Assembly: GCA_027729635.1 (NCBI GenBank)
Contig: JAQCEM010000004.1
Span: 19,850-83,849, forward strand
Origin: Casp-actino8 sp001510335
Lineage (GTDB): Bacteria; Actinomycetota; Acidimicrobiia; Acidimicrobiales; Ilumatobacteraceae
Direction of reading: 5' to 3'
Length of the DNA stretch: 64,000 nucleotides
Within the stretch, counting starts at the first letter, position 1. Every line of letters starts with the position of its first letter. The translations under genes were made by a program, and so were the position numbers. Under the pieces are notes generated by a model. It made no database searches, was not told the DNA's origin, and was given only the letters and a program-made list of their open reading frames with translations. Positions 61,424-64,000 of the stretch are shown here, piece by piece.

Positions 61424-62374
61424 TCACCTTTTCTTCTCATAATGATTCCGGAGCAAAATGGCACTAGCATTCGCCACTAACACGATCACTAACATCACCA
61501 CGATGGCGGCCGATGTCGACGATCGCCAATCGACTCCTGGCCGACCAGACCAGGTCGAGATCACGATCGGCAGGGCCGTGAACCGTTCTTGCAGGCTTGA
61601 GGGAAGATACGACTCACCAGTCGTCAAGAAACCTGTGGTGGCTCCCACCAAGATCAGTGGTGCCGCCTCGCCCAGGGCTCGGGCCACCGACAGAACGACG
61701 CCAGTGAGAATACCCGGCGCTGCGTACGGGAGCACATGACTGCGGACGACTTCCCAGCGAGTGGCGCCCACCCCAAAGCCCGCCTCACGGATCCCGTTCG
61801 GTACGGCGCGAATAGCTTCGGCACTGGTGATAATGATGATCGGGAGGACCAACACCGACAAAGTGAGTCCGGCCGAGATCACCGACCGACCGTTGGAATC
61901 TGGACCCGTGATCGAACCGAGCATCTTTACGAAAATCGTCAAGCCTAAAATTCCGTACACGACCGACGGGACGCCGGCCAAGTTGCGAATATTGATGTCG
62001 ATGAACCGCGCAAAGCGTCCGTTAGATGCGTATTCCTCAAGATAAATAGCTGCGGCAACCCCGAGCGGAACCGCCACAATGATGACGAACACTGCGATGT
62101 AGAACGAACCACGAATGGCCTGAGACAACCCCGATGTCTCGGGCTTCGAACCCAGCGTGCCCGTGAGAAGGTCACCCAGGCTCGACGACAAGACCGACCA
62201 TCCGCCGGTCACGACGTCGACAATCAACACGACGAGAACTAGGAGCGCCAGAACGAGGGCCCCCATCAAAACGACGCGTACAACACCACCTGCGATGTCA
62301 CGTTCCCGCCGGGTGATGTCGGAGACCACTGCGGCCCCGCGTCGTGCTGCGTCGGATGGCTTTGAAAGTTTCAT
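61424..62374 (-). CDS. pstA: Phosphate ABC transporter permease PstA
   Basis: A 316-residue permease with six helices. GVAAAIYLEEYASNGRFARFIDINIRNLAGVPSVVYG and EAIRAVPNGIREAGFGVGATRWEVVRSHVLPYAAPGI (the EAA loop that meets PstB) mark it. ATG at 62374 is preferred because GGCGG lies six bases ahead; 62380 is another option. It lies 13 bases after pstC and just ahead of pstB. Confidence 0.93.
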   Translation of the reverse strand: MKLSKPSDAARRGAAVVSDITRRERDIAGGVVRVVLMGALVLALLVLVVLIVDVVTGGWSVLSSSLGDLLTGTLGSKPETSGLSQAIRGSFYIAVFVIIVAVPLGVAAAIYLEEYASNGRFARFIDINIRNLAGVPSVVYGILGLTIFVKMLGSITGPDSNGRSVISAGLTLSVLVLPIIIITSAEAIRAVPNGIREAGFGVGATRWEVVRSHVLPYAAPGILTGVVLSVARALGEAAPLILVGATTGFLTTGESYLPSSLQERFTALPIVISTWSGRPGVDWRSSTSAAIVVMLVIVLVANASAILLRNHYEKKR

Positions 62375-62387
62375 ATACATCCGCCGA

Positions 62388-63314
62388 TCAGTACGTTTGC
62401 CGCACGCGCCGTACGAAGCGGTCGGCAATCAGATTGAGAAAGAGTGTGATGATGAACAAGAGTATGGCAACGAAGAACAAACTTTGGAAGGTGAGTCCTT
62501 CTCCCACGACCTGATCGGTCCCAGCCGCTTGGGATGCGATCGCAGCCGTCATGGTCTGACCGGGGCCCAATACGTTCGTTGAGAACAGCGAACCACCCGT
62601 TGCTCCGGCAGCCACGAACACGACCATGGTTTCACCGATAGCTCGAGAGACGGCAATAATCAAGGCCGCCACGAGACCTGACACCGCAGCAGGGATAACG
62701 ATTCGAACGGTTGTCGAAATCTTCCGAGCGCCCAGACCGTACGACGCCTCGCGAAGGGCGTTCGGGACCGACCGCATGGCGTCCTCCGACACCGATGCCA
62801 CGAGCGGGATCACCAGGATGCCCACGGCGATACCTGCGGCCAGCATGTTGAACTGATCGGCGTCGGAGAATCGCTGGACAATCTCTGGGGAAATGAACGT
62901 CAGGGCGAAGAATCCGAGCACCACGCTCGGGATACCAGCCAAAATTTCCAATACCGGCTTGAGGATACGCCGTAACCGTGGGCTGGCGTACTCCGACAAA
63001 TAGATGGCAGCCGACAAACCGATCGGGATCGCCACAAGAAGGGCAATCCCAGTAATCAAGAACGAGCCCAAAACAATGGTGCGGATGTCATACATTCCAC
63101 GTCGCGGAAACCATCCGTCAGTCCACAGCGCCGCAGCCTCAACCTGTGAGACGAATGTCCAGGCCTCGCGAGTCAGCGACCACAGGATTAAAACAGACAC
63201 GAGGACGGAAGTTAGGCCCGCCCCCAGAAACAGAACTCGAGCAATGCGCTCCGAGCGGGCCCGCCGACCGCTCAATTGCAGCGAAACGCGAGCCGGAGAG
63301 TCAACCACTGTCAC
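62388..63314 (-). CDS. pstC: Phosphate ABC transporter permease PstC
   Basis: A 308-residue permease partner of PstA. GLSAAIYLSEYASPRLRRILKPVLEILAGIPSVVLGFFAL and DAMRSVPNALREASYGLGARKISTTVRIVIPAAVSG (EAA loop) are typical. The GTG at 63314 has GGAGG eight bases ahead and is preferred to the GTG at 63329. It is separated from pstS by about 100 bases that hold a strong hairpin. Confidence 0.93.
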   Translation of the reverse strand: MTVVDSPARVSLQLSGRRARSERIARVLFLGAGLTSVLVSVLILWSLTREAWTFVSQVEAAALWTDGWFPRRGMYDIRTIVLGSFLITGIALLVAIPIGLSAAIYLSEYASPRLRRILKPVLEILAGIPSVVLGFFALTFISPEIVQRFSDADQFNMLAAGIAVGILVIPLVASVSEDAMRSVPNALREASYGLGARKISTTVRIVIPAAVSGLVAALIIAVSRAIGETMVVFVAAGATGGSLFSTNVLGPGQTMTAAIASQAAGTDQVVGEGLTFQSLFFVAILLFIITLFLNLIADRFVRRVRQTY

Positions 63315-63380
63315 GCTGTCACCCTCCACTCACACACTTCCAAAACTTAATCGTACACGAAGGACCCGGCAGGTCCGACT

Positions 63381-63408
63381 GGGGGGCGAGCGTTTCCGCT
63401 CACCCCCC
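63381..63408 (-). promoter_or_regulatory. Strong GAAA-loop hairpin between pstS and pstC
   Basis: In transcript sense, GGGGGGTGAGCG and CGCTCGCCCCCC form a 12-bp stem (one U.G pair) closed by a GAAA tetraloop, nine bases after the pstS stop. A second, smaller stem GGACC/GGTCC lies just beyond. There is no T-run. It probably protects the pstS 3' end so that the binding protein is made in excess over the permease. Confidence 0.65.
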
Positions 63409-63417
63409 TGCGGAACA

Positions 63418-64000
63418 TCACTTGGCGAACGCCGTGCGGGAGTTCCAAGTGTCGCGCAGCGATTGTAGGTCGGCATCCGAGAGAGACACATAACCCACTT
63501 CAGAGACATTGGCGATTCCGTCGTCCGAGAGGTAGTAATCAACAAATGCCGCCAAAGCTGGATTCGACTCAGCCTTGGCCTTGTTCACGTAGATGAACAA
63601 TGGTCGCGAGATCGGGTAACTGTTGTCGGCAATGGTTGCATCGGTGGGGGTGACACACTCTCCACCAGCTTCTTCAGCAACCTGAAGAATCTTCACGTCG
63701 GCTGCTTCTTTAGCAAAAGCGAAGCCAACCCAGCCGAGGCTGGTGTCGGAACCCTGAATACCCTGAACGATGATGTTGTCATCAGCCGACGCCTGGTAGT
63801 CGGGGCGAGTAGTTGCTTCAAAACCACGATCCTCATTGAATTCCTCAATCACGATTTCAATGAACGAGGCGAATGTACCCGACTCTTCACCGGGACCGAC
63901 GATACTGAGGGGCGCGTTGGGCAAGCTGGTGGTGTCACCGAGTTCGGCGGCAACAGCATTGGCGTCCGACCACGAACCGAATCCCTGTGATTCTGGGCCG
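63418..64000 (-). CDS. pstS: Phosphate-binding protein PstS, partial
   Basis: C-terminal 193 residues of the phosphate-binding protein; the start lies beyond the right edge. GPESQGFGSWSDANAVAAELG, LSIVGPGEESGTFASFIEIV (phosphate-binding SGT), GSDTSLGWVGFAFAKEAAD and YPISRPLFIYVNK are characteristic. It is the first gene seen of the pst-phoU-senX3-regX3 run; any PhoP/RegX3 boxes would be outside the window. Confidence 0.93.
   Translation of the reverse strand, partial: GPESQGFGSWSDANAVAAELGDTTSLPNAPLSIVGPGEESGTFASFIEIVIEEFNEDRGFEATTRPDYQASADDNIIVQGIQGSDTSLGWVGFAFAKEAADVKILQVAEEAGGECVTPTDATIADNSYPISRPLFIYVNKAKAESNPALAAFVDYYLSDDGIANVSEVGYVSLSDADLQSLRDTWNSRTAFAK

Noticed and set aside
61424..63329. 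Pst permease genes as a horizontally acquired segment because they look slightly richer in G+C
   Set aside because: The rise is small by eye, gene order is the normal pst order, and membrane-protein codon needs can explain it.
1..64000. tRNA, rRNA, CRISPR array or prophage
   Set aside because: No cloverleaf-like genes, no regularly spaced repeats, and no integrase, capsid or transposase genes were seen while reading both strands.

Overview
The window reads as chromosomal DNA of a free-living actinobacterium, most likely of the class Acidimicrobiia (Ilumatobacter-like). This is inferred from gene content and not from a marker gene, because no rRNA or tRNA gene was seen. The actinobacterial signs are a WhiB1-like regulator beside a PdtaS-type histidine kinase, a mycofactocin locus, the trio MSMEG_4193-type phosphomutase / DUF3090 / SCO1664-type kinase-fold protein, DUF3107, and a SenX3-RegX3-PhoU-Pst block. 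Genes are densely packed, many start on GTG or TTG, and many overlap by 1-4 bases. There is no phage, insertion sequence or CRISPR array.

Layout. 1-2.3 kb (minus): two thiolase-fold proteins and two OB-fold (DUF35) partners, an acyl-CoA or sterol side-chain type operon. 2.5-8.1 kb (plus): a complete Liv-type ABC importer (lipoprotein, fused LivH-LivM permease, LivG, LivF) and a small membrane protein. 8.1-11.7 kb: a ChlI/MoxR-like ATPase and a glycoside hydrolase family 2 enzyme. 11.8-15.3 kb (minus): succinate dehydrogenase B-A-C. 15.5-18.5 kb: proton-pumping pyrophosphatase and an SCP2 protein. 18.5-25.2 kb: MFS transporter, cysS, valS and an LCP protein.

25.2-33.1 kb is the most interesting part. 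A minus-strand run holds two tandem NDMA-type alcohol dehydrogenases followed closely by a MoxR ATPase and a VWA protein. The divergent plus-strand run holds the mycofactocin precursor (mftA), its chaperone (mftB), the radical SAM maturase (mftC) and a large old-yellow-enzyme/FadH flavoprotein. Together they look like a peptide-derived redox cofactor system with its client dehydrogenases and a possible chaperone pair.

33.1-39.2 kb: an orphan DNA methyltransferase, then plsY, an esterase, the phosphomutase/DUF3090/kinase-fold trio and an unrecognised protein. 39.2-42.9 kb: etfB-etfA, a diacylglycerol-kinase-like lipid kinase and a glycerophosphodiesterase. 43-50.7 kb: whiB1/pdtaS, DUF3107, a SufR-like regulator divergent from the Fe-S carrier mrp, a methyltransferase, a nitroreductase, TesB and a GSDH-type lipoprotein. 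50.7-57 kb: mreB, a small membrane protein, moaE, then three adjacent proteins whose enzyme folds lack expected catalytic residues, and an MFS transporter. 57.1-64 kb (minus): a phosphate block in the order pstS-pstC-pstA-pstB-phoU-phoU-senX3-regX3; pstS runs off the right edge.

No gene-free stretch exceeds about 270 bases. The intergenic spaces hold several strong inverted repeats, two copies of a 43-nt terminator-like repeat, and a 20-nt tandem repeat upstream of whiB.
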